From NCBI GenBank assembly GCA_963709765.1, contig CAVPXL010000009.1, positions 1 to 64,000 on the forward strand: a DNA stretch of 64,000 bases, given 5' to 3'. Below are positions 35,346 through 44,352 of the stretch, piece after piece. How positions within the stretch are numbered: the stretch's first letter is position 1; the number at the start of each line of letters is the position of its first letter. Both the position numbers and the translations under genes were made by a program. The DNA comes from Roseitranquillus sp963709765. Lineage in GTDB: Bacteria > Pseudomonadota > Alphaproteobacteria > Rhodobacterales > Rhodobacteraceae. The notes beneath the pieces are model-generated. The model did no database searches and was not told where the DNA came from. It saw only the letters and a program-made list of their open reading frames with translations.

Positions 35346-35882
35346 ATGTCCACGACTGCCTACGCCACACCGACCGACGACCAGATCTCCTGGCGAGAGG
35401 CGGATCACTCGCATCTCCTGCCCGCGCACCTGGTGGCCTTCCTGCAAGGCGGCGTGACGGTGACCCTCGGCGCGCGAAGCGTCACAGGCCGGCCCGTGAT
35501 CGGCATCGGCGTCGCCTGTCGCGTGCGCGACATGGCGGATGTCCGCGTACTGCTCTCACGGAAGGCGAACGTGCCCCTTGTAGGCGCAATCGCCGATGGC
35601 AGCGCCCTTGCGGCGACCTTCTCCCGCGCGCGGGATCACCGGTCGATCCAGCTGAAAGCCTTGCGTGCCTGCATCGGTGACACGGCTCCCGGCGATCACA
35701 GCGAGGCGGCCCGGCAGAGTGCGATTCTCGCCGACGAGCTGATGGAACTGGGTTACACGCGCATCCAGGCCGAAGCCTACGCGTTCTGCAACGCGACCGA
35801 CCTTGTCTCCCTCCAATTCCGGCCCGAGCGCATCTTCACCCAGACACCCGGTCCGGGAGCGGGTGCAGAGTTGCAGAAATGA
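35346..35882 (+). CDS. pyridoxamine 5'-phosphate oxidase-fold (split-barrel flavin-binding) protein
   Basis: A 178-residue cytoplasmic protein with the split-barrel fold used for FMN, heme or F420 binding. The N-terminal barrel shows FLQGGVTVTLGARSVTGRPVIGIGVACRVRD (split over residues 31-60). The tail reads FRPERIFTQTPGPGAGAEL, the typical ending of this PPOX subgroup. Its stop overlaps the start of the next gene (ATGA at 35879), which also begins with a PPOX domain, so the two are translated together and may form a complex. The cofactor and substrate are unknown; a redox sensor or F420/FMN-dependent reductase role is plausible. Confidence 0.72.
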   Translation: MSTTAYATPTDDQISWREADHSHLLPAHLVAFLQGGVTVTLGARSVTGRPVIGIGVACRVRDMADVRVLLSRKANVPLVGAIADGSALAATFSRARDHRSIQLKALRACIGDTAPGDHSEAARQSAILADELMELGYTRIQAEAYAFCNATDLVSLQFRPERIFTQTPGPGAGAELQK

Positions 35883-37234
35883 CAGCGTCCGATCTTCGCG
35901 CGCTACGCGGCACATTGGAGGGGATCTCGGCGTCCATGCTCAGCACGTGCGATGCCGAGGGCATGCCCAACGCCTCCATGATCAGCCAGGTGCACTGGGT
36001 CGACGACGAACACGTCGCGCTCTCCTACCAGTTCTTCAACAAGACACGGGCGAACCTGCTCGCGACGAAACAGGCGAGCGTGCTCGTCGTCGATCCTCAA
36101 TCGCTCGCCTTCTATCGGCTGGATCTCGATTACGTCGAAACGAGAAGTTCGGGGCCCCTGTTCGAGACGATGAAGGCGAAGCTCGCCGGCATCGCCTCGC
36201 ATCACGGTCTGGAGAAGGTTTTCCGCCTCCTCGGCGCGGACATCTTTCGCGTGGCAGGAATCGAAGAGGTGGTGCCGCCTTCTGCCGCGCCGTCCTGCCG
36301 GAGCATGTCGCTCCTCTCGGCGGCGCGGTCCTGCGTCGAGGATCTCGCGCGCTGCCGTGACTTCGACGAGCTCGCCGACGCTGCGCTCGAGGGGATGATC
36401 CGGCACATCGGAATCACGAACGCGATGCTTCTCATCGCGGAAAACGACGGACGCCTCTTTGCACTTGGGTCGCGGGGCTATGCGGTGTCCGGCATCGGTG
36501 CCGAGATCCTTCCGGGCGAAGGGGTCATCGGCGTCGCCGCGCGCGAGGGCGTGCCGATCCGGATCGGACATTTCAGTTCCGACTACCGTTACGGCGCCGC
36601 CCTCGGAGCCGCCGCCCGGAGCGCCGGCCTTGTCGCCGTGCAGCCTGCGGGCGTTCCGTTTCCCGGTCTCGGCACGCCGCACAGCCAGATCGCGGTGCCG
36701 ATAGTGGCGGAGGGCCGCGTTCTCGGCGTGCTCTTCGCGGAATCCGACGAGATCCTGCGGTTCGACCATGAATGCGAGGATGCGCTGGTGCTGGTCGCCA
36801 GCCAGCTCGGGTCGATGATGGCGCTCCTCGGACAGGAAGAGGTGGACGAGGCACCGCCCGCCGCAAAGGTCTCGGGCGCGCCCGGTGGCGCGGTTGCCGT
36901 GCGCCACTACCCGCGCGACGACAGCGTGTTTCTTGGCCACGAATACCTCATCAAGGGCGTGGCGGGCGCGATCCTCTGGCGGCTTCTGCGCGAGCACGAC
37001 GCGACAGGTCGCACCGACTTCACGACGCGAGAGCTGCGCCTCGACCGATCGCTGAAACTGCCGGACCATGCGGAGAATCTCGACGCGCGCCTCGTGCTCC
37101 TGCGTCGACGGCTCGAGGAGAGGGGCGCCTGCCTTCGGCTCGAGAAGACGGGACGCGGCCGCTTCCGGCTGGTCAGCATGTGCCGGATCGAGCTCGAGGA
37201 CGCCAGCGGCGGCAAGGCGGCCGAGGTCGCCTGA
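35879..37234 (+). CDS. PPOX-GAF-winged-helix multidomain regulator
   Basis: A 451-residue protein with three visible parts. Residues about 1-135 form a second PPOX split barrel (ASMLSTCDAEGMPNASMIS and YQFFNKTRANLLATKQASV). Residues about 145-320 are a GAF domain (AMLLIAENDGRLFALGSRGY, AEILPGEGVIGVAAREG, and AVPIVAEGRVLGVLFAESD). The C-terminal 100 residues (ILWRLLREHDATGRTDFTTRELRLD, then LVLLRRRLEERGACLRLEK, each split here) look like a winged helix of the OmpR-like type, so it may be a flavin- or heme-sensing transcription factor. Operon partner of the PPOX gene before it. The domain order is unusual. Confidence 0.75.
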   Translation: MTASDLRALRGTLEGISASMLSTCDAEGMPNASMISQVHWVDDEHVALSYQFFNKTRANLLATKQASVLVVDPQSLAFYRLDLDYVETRSSGPLFETMKAKLAGIASHHGLEKVFRLLGADIFRVAGIEEVVPPSAAPSCRSMSLLSAARSCVEDLARCRDFDELADAALEGMIRHIGITNAMLLIAENDGRLFALGSRGYAVSGIGAEILPGEGVIGVAAREGVPIRIGHFSSDYRYGAALGAAARSAGLVAVQPAGVPFPGLGTPHSQIAVPIVAEGRVLGVLFAESDEILRFDHECEDALVLVASQLGSMMALLGQEEVDEAPPAAKVSGAPGGAVAVRHYPRDDSVFLGHEYLIKGVAGAILWRLLREHDATGRTDFTTRELRLDRSLKLPDHAENLDARLVLLRRRLEERGACLRLEKTGRGRFRLVSMCRIELEDASGGKAAEVA

Positions 37235-37471
37235 TCGCCACCCGGAAATGAGTATTTCCTTAGCATCGATTTAGGCTTTCCTGTCGTGAGACTTAGCAAG
37301 CCTTGCGCCGAACGCCGGCCTATAGAGTGCCACAGGAAGCGAGCCCGCCGCCCACAAGGCACCGGCGCCATCGCACCATCCGACACCACCGAACCTGACG
37401 GCGCATCGCGCGCCGCCATCCGACCTCAACAGGGCCGGCCATTGCCGCCGTGCCCCGCCGAAAGTGACGAC

Positions 37472-38827
37472 ATGCAGACCGAGATCCTTCAGAAGCGCCT
37501 TCGCGGCGCCGTCATCACCGCGCTCGAGCCACGCCTCGCCGCCGAGAGCGACGCGCTCGTCTGGAACGGCAGAAAACCCCGGCACCGGGTGAAGCTCATC
37601 GTGCGCGCCGCCTGCGCCGAAGACGTGGCCGAGGCCGTGCGCTTCGCCTCCAAGAACGACCTCACGGTCTCGCCCCGCGGAGGCGGGCACCAGTTCACCG
37701 GGATCGCCACGCAGGCCGACATGGTCATCGACCTCGGCGCGCTCGACGGGCTGAAGCTCGACATCGCGGCGCGGACCGCGCGCGTGGAGCCGGCCGTGAC
37801 CAACGCCCGCATGGCCGCCGCGCTCGACCGGCACGGCCTTGCCTTCCCGCTCGGCCATTGCGGCAGCGTGCCGATGTCGGGCTACCTGCTCGGCGGCGGC
37901 GTGGGCTGGAACTCGGCCGAATGGGGCTTTGCCTGCTTCTCGGTGACTGCCGTGGAGGTCGTCCTCGCCGATGGCCGGATGATCGCGGCGAATGCGAGCA
38001 AGAACGCGGACATCTACTGGGCGGCGCGCGGCGCGGGACCGGAGTTCTTCGGCATCGTCACCGCCTATCATGTTGCGCTCCAGCCCGCGCGGAAAGCCAT
38101 CAGCACCGCCATCCGCGTCTATCCTGCATCTGCCGTCGGCGAGGTCGCGGACTGGGCCGAAACGGTCATGGCGAAGGCGCCCGCCTGCGTCGAGTTCACC
38201 ACGAAGGTCACGCCCGCGCCGAACGGACCCGTGCTCGCGGCGATCGCCACGGTCTTCGCCCGGACCGACGCCGAGGCCTGCGCCATCCACACGGCGCTCG
38301 GCGAGGGCGCCCCGGAGGCGCTCCAGGTGATCGGGCCGATGCCGACGCCCTTCGGCGCCCTTTATGAGGCCACGGATCCGTCGATGCCGAAGGGCCGGCG
38401 CTATGCCGTCGACACACTGTGGTCCGAGGCCCGCTACGGCGAGGTTCTGGGGCGGATCGTGCAGGACATGGCGCTCGCGCCGTCCGAGGCGAGCATGGCG
38501 ATCGTCGCCCTGCGCTCCAATGCGGCCGACACGCCCGATGATGCCGCCTTCTCCTGCCACGGCCGGGTCTTCGGGGCGCTCTACGCGATCTGGGAGGACG
38601 AGGACCGGGACGCGGCAAACATCGGTTGGCTCCGTGGCGCCATCGACGGAATCGTGCCCCTCTGCACCGGCGCCTACGTGGGTGAGGCCGATCTTGACAG
38701 GCCCCATCGCGCGCTCCGGACGCTGACCCCGGCGGTGTCGGCACGGCTCGCCGCCCTGTGCGCTGCAAACGATCCGGAGGGCCTCTTTCTCCGGCGCACC
38801 CGGCCGGAGGCCGTCGCCGCCGAGTGA
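37472..38827 (+). CDS. FAD-binding (BBE-like) oxidoreductase
   Basis: Flavoprotein of 451 residues in the vanillyl-alcohol oxidase/berberine-bridge group. The PCMH FAD domain has SPRGGGHQFTGIATQ (about residues 69-83), whose His is the usual covalent FAD-linking residue, and GHCGSVPMSGYLLGGGVGW (about 129-147), whose Cys is placed like the second covalent link of bicovalent enzymes. The end, ANDPEGLFLRRTRP, resembles the BBE C-terminal motif. Start at 37472 (MQTEILQKRLRG). No secretion signal is present. The substrate, an alcohol or sugar, is unknown. It lies 237 bases after the PPOX-GAF regulator, a candidate controller. Confidence 0.88.
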   Translation: MQTEILQKRLRGAVITALEPRLAAESDALVWNGRKPRHRVKLIVRAACAEDVAEAVRFASKNDLTVSPRGGGHQFTGIATQADMVIDLGALDGLKLDIAARTARVEPAVTNARMAAALDRHGLAFPLGHCGSVPMSGYLLGGGVGWNSAEWGFACFSVTAVEVVLADGRMIAANASKNADIYWAARGAGPEFFGIVTAYHVALQPARKAISTAIRVYPASAVGEVADWAETVMAKAPACVEFTTKVTPAPNGPVLAAIATVFARTDAEACAIHTALGEGAPEALQVIGPMPTPFGALYEATDPSMPKGRRYAVDTLWSEARYGEVLGRIVQDMALAPSEASMAIVALRSNAADTPDDAAFSCHGRVFGALYAIWEDEDRDAANIGWLRGAIDGIVPLCTGAYVGEADLDRPHRALRTLTPAVSARLAALCAANDPEGLFLRRTRPEAVAAE

Positions 38828-38890
38828 CCTCTCCCGCGCGGGGCCTCCGCGCGGATCCCATCCAACCCCACCTGTTCAAGGAGACTGAAA

Positions 38891-39672
38891 ATGACTTTCC
38901 ATCTTACCGTTTGCGCCGCGCTTCTGGCCGGCATCGCTCCTCTCGCCGCAGCGGCGCAGGGCATCGAGCTCGGACCTGAAATGCCCTCGGCGACGGCACC
39001 GTCCGAGCCTTCGCCGAAACGGACGCCGCGGGCCTCACCACGCGCATCGGCGTCGAGATGACGGAGGAGGCCCTGGCTTCGCTCGACCACGACATGGTCT
39101 TCGTCACCGTACCGCTGCCCGAGGCGGCGACCCATGCCGGATACGACCACGTCTCGCTGGACTGGATGCCGTTTGGCCACGCGCCCGGTGACCTCTTCGG
39201 CGTGCCGCATTTCGACGTGCACTTCTACATGACGACGGAGGCCGAGAGGCTGGCCATCGACCCGTCCGATCCGCTCTTCATGGAGAAGGCCGCGAACCGA
39301 CCCTCGGCGGACCTGATGCCGCTGAACTTCGTGCCCCCGCCGGAACTCGACCCGATCCCGGCGATGGGAGAGCACTGGATCGACGTGACCGATCCCGTCT
39401 TCGCGGGTCAGCCCTTCGAGGCAGTGCTGATCTACGGCGCCTGGGACGGTGAGGTGATCTTCGTCGAACCGATGGTGACGCGCGATCTCCTGCTCTCCCG
39501 CCGGGACGTCGGCGGCGAGCTCAGCCAGCCGGAGCGTGTCGCCGAGGCGGCGTCGCTCCCCAGTTCGTGGAGCGTGTCCTTCGACGCCGAGACTGGCGTC
39601 CATCTGGTGTCGATCGACGGTCTCATGCCGCGCGTCCCGGCTGATCACAGCGGCGCGGCGCCCACGAATTGA
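38891..39672 (+). pseudogene. exported DUF5602 (TTHB210-like) protein, one frameshift
   Basis: An exported protein of about 260 residues. The signal peptide MTFHLTVCAALLAGIAPLAAAAQG starts at 38891 after GGAGA. After GIELGPEMP (about 38983) the frame slips; the continuation LGDGTVRAFAETDAAGL and the rest follow in another frame with MPFGHAPGDLFGVPHFDVHF, the His-containing hallmark of DUF5602, and MGEHWIDVTDPVF. Inserting one C in CCCTC restores the frame. Function is unknown; the HxP...PHFDxHF pattern suggests metal binding. It follows the BBE oxidoreductase by 63 bases and ends at a strong hairpin, so the two are probably one operon. Confidence 0.75.
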
Positions 39673-39680
39673 TCGCGGCT

Positions 39681-39707
39681 GGCCGGGCGGTTTTTCTCCG
39701 CCCGGCC
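39681..39707 (+). terminator. strong hairpin after the DUF5602 gene
   Basis: A 10-bp stem, GGCCGGGCGG (39681-39690) with CCGCCCGGCC (39698-39707), around the loop TTTTTCT, starting 8 bases after the stop codon. Position and strength suggest the end of the BBE-DUF5602 transcript, although a T-run follows neither arm. Confidence 0.6.
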
Positions 39708-40019
39708 ACAGCATCGTCACGGTCAAGCTTCCCTCGTCCAAAGGCGTGCCGAGTTGTCTCAGAACTCGCAGCGGGCATGCGGCGGCCAGCGGTGCCGGTG
39801 ATCACCTCGACGCGCGTGGGTCTGTCATTGGGCACAAGCATGCCCCAAGCATAGGCTTGGGCCTTAGATGGTCATGCCAGGCTGTCCGGTCGAAACGGGG
39901 GCAGTCCAGAGGCGTTCGAGCGGACCCTCAGCAACTCGAGCCCTCAAAGGCGGAAGTGTGGCTTCTGGCAGCTGGTTGATGGGTGGTAACGGCCCTGCCT
40001 CGCACGCGTTCTGCAGTCG
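39708..40019. other. gene-free gap between converging operons
   Basis: About 310 bases between the DUF5602 gene and the small YehW-like permease. A short patch near 39870-39970 has protein-like reading in one frame but no start, stop or family. Nothing else is visible. Confidence 0.35.
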
Positions 40020-40751
40020 TCAGGCGGGAGGGTGGTACATCCGCTCAATGAACCGGAAGCTGGAGTCGAACGTGATCGCCAGCAATGCGACGAGGATTGC
40101 GCCCTGCGCGACATAGGCCTGGTTGCCCGCCTGAAGTCCGGCGATGATCACCTCTCCGAGTCCCTTTGCGCCGACGGTGCTGCCGATCGTGGCTGTGCCA
40201 ATATTGATGATCGTCGACATCCGAATGCCGGCGAGAATGACGGGGGCGGCCAGGGGAAGCTCCACCTGCCGCAGGATGGCCACCTTGGACATCCCCATGC
40301 CGCGCGCCGCCTCCAGAGTGGCGTCGGGGAGACCGCGCAGGCCCGCAACCGTGTTCTCGAAGACGGGCAGGAGGCCATAGGCGCAGAGCGCAATGAAGGT
40401 CGGCTCGAATCCGAAGCCGACGATCGGCACGCTCACGGCCAGGACGGCGATCGGAGGAAACGTCTGGCCGAGATTGGAGATCATGCGCGCCAGCGTCATG
40501 AATTCGCCGCCGCGCGCCCGCGTGACCAGAATACCCAAGGTGACCGCAGCGAAAACGGCGACAAGTTCGGCCGCGGCAACGACGCCCACATGCCACAGGA
40601 CGAGCCGGACGAGCGGCTGCCGGTCGTAGATGAGCTCCTGTCCTGATTCTTCGAGCAGACCGAGGAGCGGCCGGAAAAGACCGGGTGCCAGCGACAGGGC
40701 AAGCAACAGCCCGCCCGCCACGAGCAGGCCGAGTGCGCTGCCCGCCCTCAT
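40020..40751 (-). CDS. yehW: glycine betaine-type ABC transporter permease, small (YehW-like)
   Basis: Inner-membrane permease of 243 residues for an osmoprotectant (quaternary amine) ABC importer. Start MRAGSALGLLVAGGLLL at 40751, overlapping the ATPase stop (ATGA). Family motifs: ISNLGQTFPPIAVLAVSVP (about residues 97-115), LLPVFENTVAGLRGLP and the EAA loop EAARGMGMSKVAILRQVELP (about 151-170), then GTATIGSTVGAKGLGEVI. Five to six transmembrane segments. It is last of the four-gene SBP, large permease, ATPase, small permease order that matches yehZYXW (osmF) of enterobacteria. Confidence 0.9.
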   Translation of the reverse strand: MRAGSALGLLVAGGLLLALSLAPGLFRPLLGLLEESGQELIYDRQPLVRLVLWHVGVVAAAELVAVFAAVTLGILVTRARGGEFMTLARMISNLGQTFPPIAVLAVSVPIVGFGFEPTFIALCAYGLLPVFENTVAGLRGLPDATLEAARGMGMSKVAILRQVELPLAAPVILAGIRMSTIINIGTATIGSTVGAKGLGEVIIAGLQAGNQAYVAQGAILVALLAITFDSSFRFIERMYHPPA

Positions 40752-41734
40752 GACCCGTGGCGGCCCAAGTGCCACACGTCTTCGGCCCTGACCGCCCCGA
40801 CGAGCGCGTCCGAGTCGACGACCGGGAGCAGGTCGGTGTCTTCCCAGATAAGTCGGGACGCGGCCTCGCGCAGCGTGTCGGACGGTTTCAGCGCCAGCAC
40901 GGCGAGATGCGAGGCGCGATCGACAAGTTTGCCGCCCTGCCTCTCCCAGCGGCCCGAAGGGTGCGGCGTGGTGATCTCCTCCACCGAGTGCAGGGAGAGG
41001 ATGCGCAGAGCCCGGTCGTCAAGGCCGACGAACTGGCGCACGAAGCCCTCGCGCGGATTGCGCAGCAGCGTCTCCGATCGTTCTATCTGGAGAATGCGGC
41101 CGGCATCCATGACCGCGATGCGGTCGGCCAGCTTGAAGGCTTCGTCCATGTCGTGCGTGACGAGGATCGAGGTCGTCTTGCGACGGCGCTGGATGGCGGC
41201 GAATTCGTCCTGAAGATGCGCCCGCGTCACCGGGTCAAGCGCCCCGAAGGGCTCGTCCATCAGCAGCACCGACGGTTCTCCGGCCATTGCCCGAGCGACG
41301 CCGACGCGCTGCTGCTGCCCCCCCGAGAGCTGGGACGGATACTTGTCGGCGAATTCCGCTGGGTCGAGCTGGAAGAGCTCGAGAAGCTCGCGCACGCGCG
41401 CCTCGATCCGCGCCCGGTCCCAGCGCTTCAGGCGCAGCACGGTGGCGATGTTCCGTGCGACCGTCCAGTGCGGGAAGAGGCCGACGCCCTGGATGACGTA
41501 GCCGATACCGAGGCGCAACTCCTCGAGACGTACCTGCATTATGTCGCGCCCGTCGATGCGGACGCTTCCCCCGGTCGGGTCGATCAGCCGGTTGATCATT
41601 CGCAGCGTCGTCGACTTGCCGCAGCCCGAGGTGCCCACCAGCGCCAGCACCTCGCCATTGGCGACGCGGAAGCTCAGGCTGTCCACGGCGGTCGCGGGAC
41701 CGAACCGCTTTGTGAGATCCTCGACCTCGATCAC
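40748..41734 (-). CDS. yehX: glycine betaine-type ABC transporter ATP-binding protein (YehX-like)
   Basis: ATPase of 328 residues. Walker A LVGTSGCGKSTTLRMI (about residues 32-47), signature QLSGGQQQRVGVARAMAG (about 134-151), Walker B VLLMDEPFGALDPVTR (about 155-170) and switch His in ILVTHDMDEAFKLADR. The C-terminal 90 residues (KPSDTLREAASRLIWEDTDLLPVVDS, split) resemble a CBS module, found in OpuA-type ATPases as an ionic-strength sensor, here apparently a single or partial pair. Overlaps both neighbouring permease genes by four bases, so expression is tightly coupled. Confidence 0.93.
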   Translation of the reverse strand: MIEVEDLTKRFGPATAVDSLSFRVANGEVLALVGTSGCGKSTTLRMINRLIDPTGGSVRIDGRDIMQVRLEELRLGIGYVIQGVGLFPHWTVARNIATVLRLKRWDRARIEARVRELLELFQLDPAEFADKYPSQLSGGQQQRVGVARAMAGEPSVLLMDEPFGALDPVTRAHLQDEFAAIQRRRKTTSILVTHDMDEAFKLADRIAVMDAGRILQIERSETLLRNPREGFVRQFVGLDDRALRILSLHSVEEITTPHPSGRWERQGGKLVDRASHLAVLALKPSDTLREAASRLIWEDTDLLPVVDSDALVGAVRAEDVWHLGRHGS

Positions 41735-42906
41735 GGCCGCACCGCACCAAGCATGTCGATGGCGGCGTCGAGGACGATCGTGGCGATGATGGCGAGGGCG
41801 ACGATCGGGAGCGTGCCAAGCAGCACCAGGTCCATCGCCGTCTGCCCCATGCCGCGGAAGACGAGCGTTCCGAAGCCGCCGCCGCCGATCAGCGCTGCGA
41901 TCGCCGCGAGACCGATGTTCTGCACCACCACGATCCGAATGCCAGTCAGGATGACCGGCGCGGCGAGCGGCAGCTCCACCTGGACGAGGAGCGCGCGGCG
42001 CGACATGCCCATGGCGCGACCGGCTTCACGACTCTGTTGCGGGACGCCCACGAAGCCTGCGACCGTATTGGTGACGATCGGGAGGAGCGAGTAGAGCGTA
42101 AGTGCGATGATCGCCGGCGCCGCCCCGATGCCGGCTATGCCGAACCGGCGCAGGTCGGGCACGGCGCTGACCAGCGCAGCCAGAGGGACCATCAGCAGTC
42201 CGAACATGGCGATGCTCGGCGTGGTCTGAAGGATGCTCAGGACCGGGATCGAAGCGCGCCGCCAGCGGTCCGAGGCGTAGCAGAGCCTTCCGAGCGGGAG
42301 CCCGATCGCCAGCGCCGGCACCAGGCTGCCTCCGACCAGGAGCAGGTGGCCCCAGAAGGCCGCGCGAAACGTGTCGGCGTTAGCCCGGAACTCTTGCAGG
42401 AGGGACAGGTCTGCGAACCAGCCCTGGCGCAGGGCGAGCACGAGGGCGGTTGCGGCCAGGGCCGTCAGCAGCAGTCGCAGCGACGGGCCGAGCTCGAGGC
42501 GCATGAGGCCGTCCGCCGCAGTCAGCCCGAAGAACGCCACCGCCAGCCAGAAGCCTCCGCCAAGCGAGATGCGGGCGAATTCGCCGGCCTGAGCAAGCTG
42601 ACCCTGCGCTGCGAGGCCCGCCACGAACATCGTCGCCGCGATGCCCGCTGCCGCAACCATGACGCGCAATAGCTGGTTTCGCAGCAGGATCGGCAGCAGC
42701 GCCAGTCCAAGCAGAACGAGAAACGTGGCCCAGCCTGTCGCGCCGTCCGAAACCTGCCACAGGTAGAGCGCGTCGCCTCCGACGATCCGGTTCGGACGCA
42801 CCACGAGAAACGGCAACAGCGCAAGGCCTGCCGCACAAGGCAGCGAAAGTACGAGGGAAACACCCTGCGCCCCACCGGGTTGGGTTGCGCCGTGAGCCCC
42901 GACCAT
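41731..42906 (-). CDS. yehY: glycine betaine-type ABC transporter permease, large (YehY-like)
   Basis: Permease of 391 residues. Unlike the small subunit it has about 170 additional N-terminal residues with several transmembrane helices, as in YehY. The transport core shows FWGHLLLVGGSLVPALAIG (about residues 188-206), LQTTPSIAMFGLLMVP (about 228-243), NTVAGFVGVPQQSREAGRAMGMSRR (split, about 280-304) and GGGGFGTLVFRGMGQ. It forms a heterodimer with the YehW-like permease. The stop overlaps the ATPase start; the binding-protein gene is nine bases upstream. Confidence 0.9.
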   Translation of the reverse strand: MVGAHGATQPGGAQGVSLVLSLPCAAGLALLPFLVVRPNRIVGGDALYLWQVSDGATGWATFLVLLGLALLPILLRNQLLRVMVAAAGIAATMFVAGLAAQGQLAQAGEFARISLGGGFWLAVAFFGLTAADGLMRLELGPSLRLLLTALAATALVLALRQGWFADLSLLQEFRANADTFRAAFWGHLLLVGGSLVPALAIGLPLGRLCYASDRWRRASIPVLSILQTTPSIAMFGLLMVPLAALVSAVPDLRRFGIAGIGAAPAIIALTLYSLLPIVTNTVAGFVGVPQQSREAGRAMGMSRRALLVQVELPLAAPVILTGIRIVVVQNIGLAAIAALIGGGGFGTLVFRGMGQTAMDLVLLGTLPIVALAIIATIVLDAAIDMLGAVRP

Positions 42907-42915
42907 GCCGGCGGC

Positions 42916-43827
42916 CTATTCTATGAAGCCCTCTGACCGCAGATAATTTTCGGCGACGCTCTGGGCGCCCTCGCCTCCCAGCTGGATACGGGCGTTGAGC
43001 CGTTGCAGCGTCTCGAGGTCGAGACTCTGAAACACAGGCGCGAGGAGCTCTGCGATGGCCGGGTTCTCGTCCAGGGCTTCCTGCCGGATGATCGGCGCCG
43101 GGGCGTAGACCGGCTGCACAGCCTTGTCGTCTTCCATCACCTTCAGCCCGACCTCAGAGATGGCTCCGTCGGTGCCGTAGACCATGGCGGCATTCGCCCC
43201 GTCGGTCTGCTCGGCTGCGGCACGGATCGTTGCCGCCGTGTCGCCTCCCGAAAGGATCAGCAGTTGGTCCGAGTTCATGTCGAAACCGTAAGCCGCCTGA
43301 AAAGCCGGAAGGGCGGCCTCGGAATTCACGAACTCGGCCGAGGCCGCAAGCTTGATCTCGCCGCCGTCCGCGATGTGGGCGCCAAGATCGGACATCGTTT
43401 CGAGGCCCTGCTCGGAGGCGAGATCTTGCCGGACCGCAATCGCCCAGGTGTTGTTGGCCGGTGACGGCGTCAACCAGACGATGTCGTTCTCCTCCGCATC
43501 GAGCCGCTTGGCCTCTTCATAGCCGGCTTCGAAGTTCCGCCAGACCTCGGAATCGGCCTTGTCGAAGAAGAACGCCGCGTTACCGGTGTATTCCGGATAG
43601 ATGTCGATTTCGCCGCTGGTGATCGCCTGCCGAACGATGGGCGTGGCGCCAAGGCCAACCCGGTCGGTGACCTCGATGTCGGCATCCTGAAGCACCAGCT
43701 TGATCATGTTGCCGAGCAGATTGCCCTCGGTGTCGATCTTCGAGCCGACGACCACCTCGGCCGATGCGCCGGTCGCGGCGCCAGCCAATGTGAACGACAC
43801 GAGTGCAGCCGATGCCAGTTTACGCAT
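42916..43827 (-). CDS. yehZ: glycine betaine-type ABC transporter substrate-binding protein (OsmF/YehZ-like)
   Basis: Periplasmic OpuAC-family binding protein of 303 residues. The signal peptide MRKLASAALVSFTLAGAATGASA ends before EVVVGSKIDTEGNLLGNMI, the usual mature start. IVRQAITSGEIDIYPEYTGN (about residues 63-82) holds the aromatic cage Tyr region, and PSPANNTWAIAVRQDLA and YGTDGAISEVGLKVMEDD follow. Start at 43827 is set by the signal peptide. First gene of the leftward operon. YehZ-type systems bind betaine weakly and are often general stress genes; the substrate here may be another quaternary amine. Confidence 0.92.
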   Translation of the reverse strand: MRKLASAALVSFTLAGAATGASAEVVVGSKIDTEGNLLGNMIKLVLQDADIEVTDRVGLGATPIVRQAITSGEIDIYPEYTGNAAFFFDKADSEVWRNFEAGYEEAKRLDAEENDIVWLTPSPANNTWAIAVRQDLASEQGLETMSDLGAHIADGGEIKLAASAEFVNSEAALPAFQAAYGFDMNSDQLLILSGGDTAATIRAAAEQTDGANAAMVYGTDGAISEVGLKVMEDDKAVQPVYAPAPIIRQEALDENPAIAELLAPVFQSLDLETLQRLNARIQLGGEGAQSVAENYLRSEGFIE

Positions 43828-43960
43828 GATAGACCTACTCCGCTGTTTCTGCGCCCCGGTAGCCAGGCCATGACGCACCTAGCCAACGAGGCATGCGGCC
43901 GCGAGTTCCCGCTGTTGGCGCGGCGCGCCCAACTCACCACGATGCGGCGGCGAATGCGGG

Positions 43961-44269
43961 GCGCTGTCCACGCGCGGCTTCGGCGGGCTGACCAAGACGT
44001 GAAGACGCCCATGAAGGAGAAGATCGACGTCGACATGGACCCCTACCGCATCCGCGGCGCCTGCAATCCCGGCATCGCGCACAAGGCGTTCGGGGTCGAG
44101 CCGGGGGCCGTACTGCCGTGCTACGTCATTCTCCGGCAGGTCGGAGCCGCCGTGGAGATCAGCGCGGTCGACCCGGTTGCCTCTATGCAGGCGATCGTCA
44201 ACGACGATCTCACGGGCCCTCGTCGCCGAGATGCGCCACATGCTTGCCGAGGCTGTCCAAGCGCCCTGA
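43961..44269 (+). pseudogene. DUF302 family protein, broken
   Basis: The stretch MKEKIDVDMDPYRIRGACNPGIAHKAFGVEP, read here in parts from 44010, is clearly DUF302 (KEKIDVD, GACNP and IAHKA are hallmarks), continuing VLPCYVILRQVG and AVDPVASMQAI. Before it, ALSTRGFGGLTK lies in another frame; after NDDLT the ending ALVAEMRHMLAEAVQAP is again in another frame and stops at 44269. At least two one-base shifts are needed for a normal domain of about 130 residues, and its true start upstream is not visible. DUF302 proteins are small soluble proteins, often near sulfur or redox genes; function unknown. Confidence 0.7.
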
Positions 44270-44352
44270 TCGCGCTCCGCTCGGCCGCCGGGCCTTGACG
44301 GCGCGGAGGCGTTGCGCGTGTGTCGTGGCAAGTGAAGCCTGGACACACGGCC

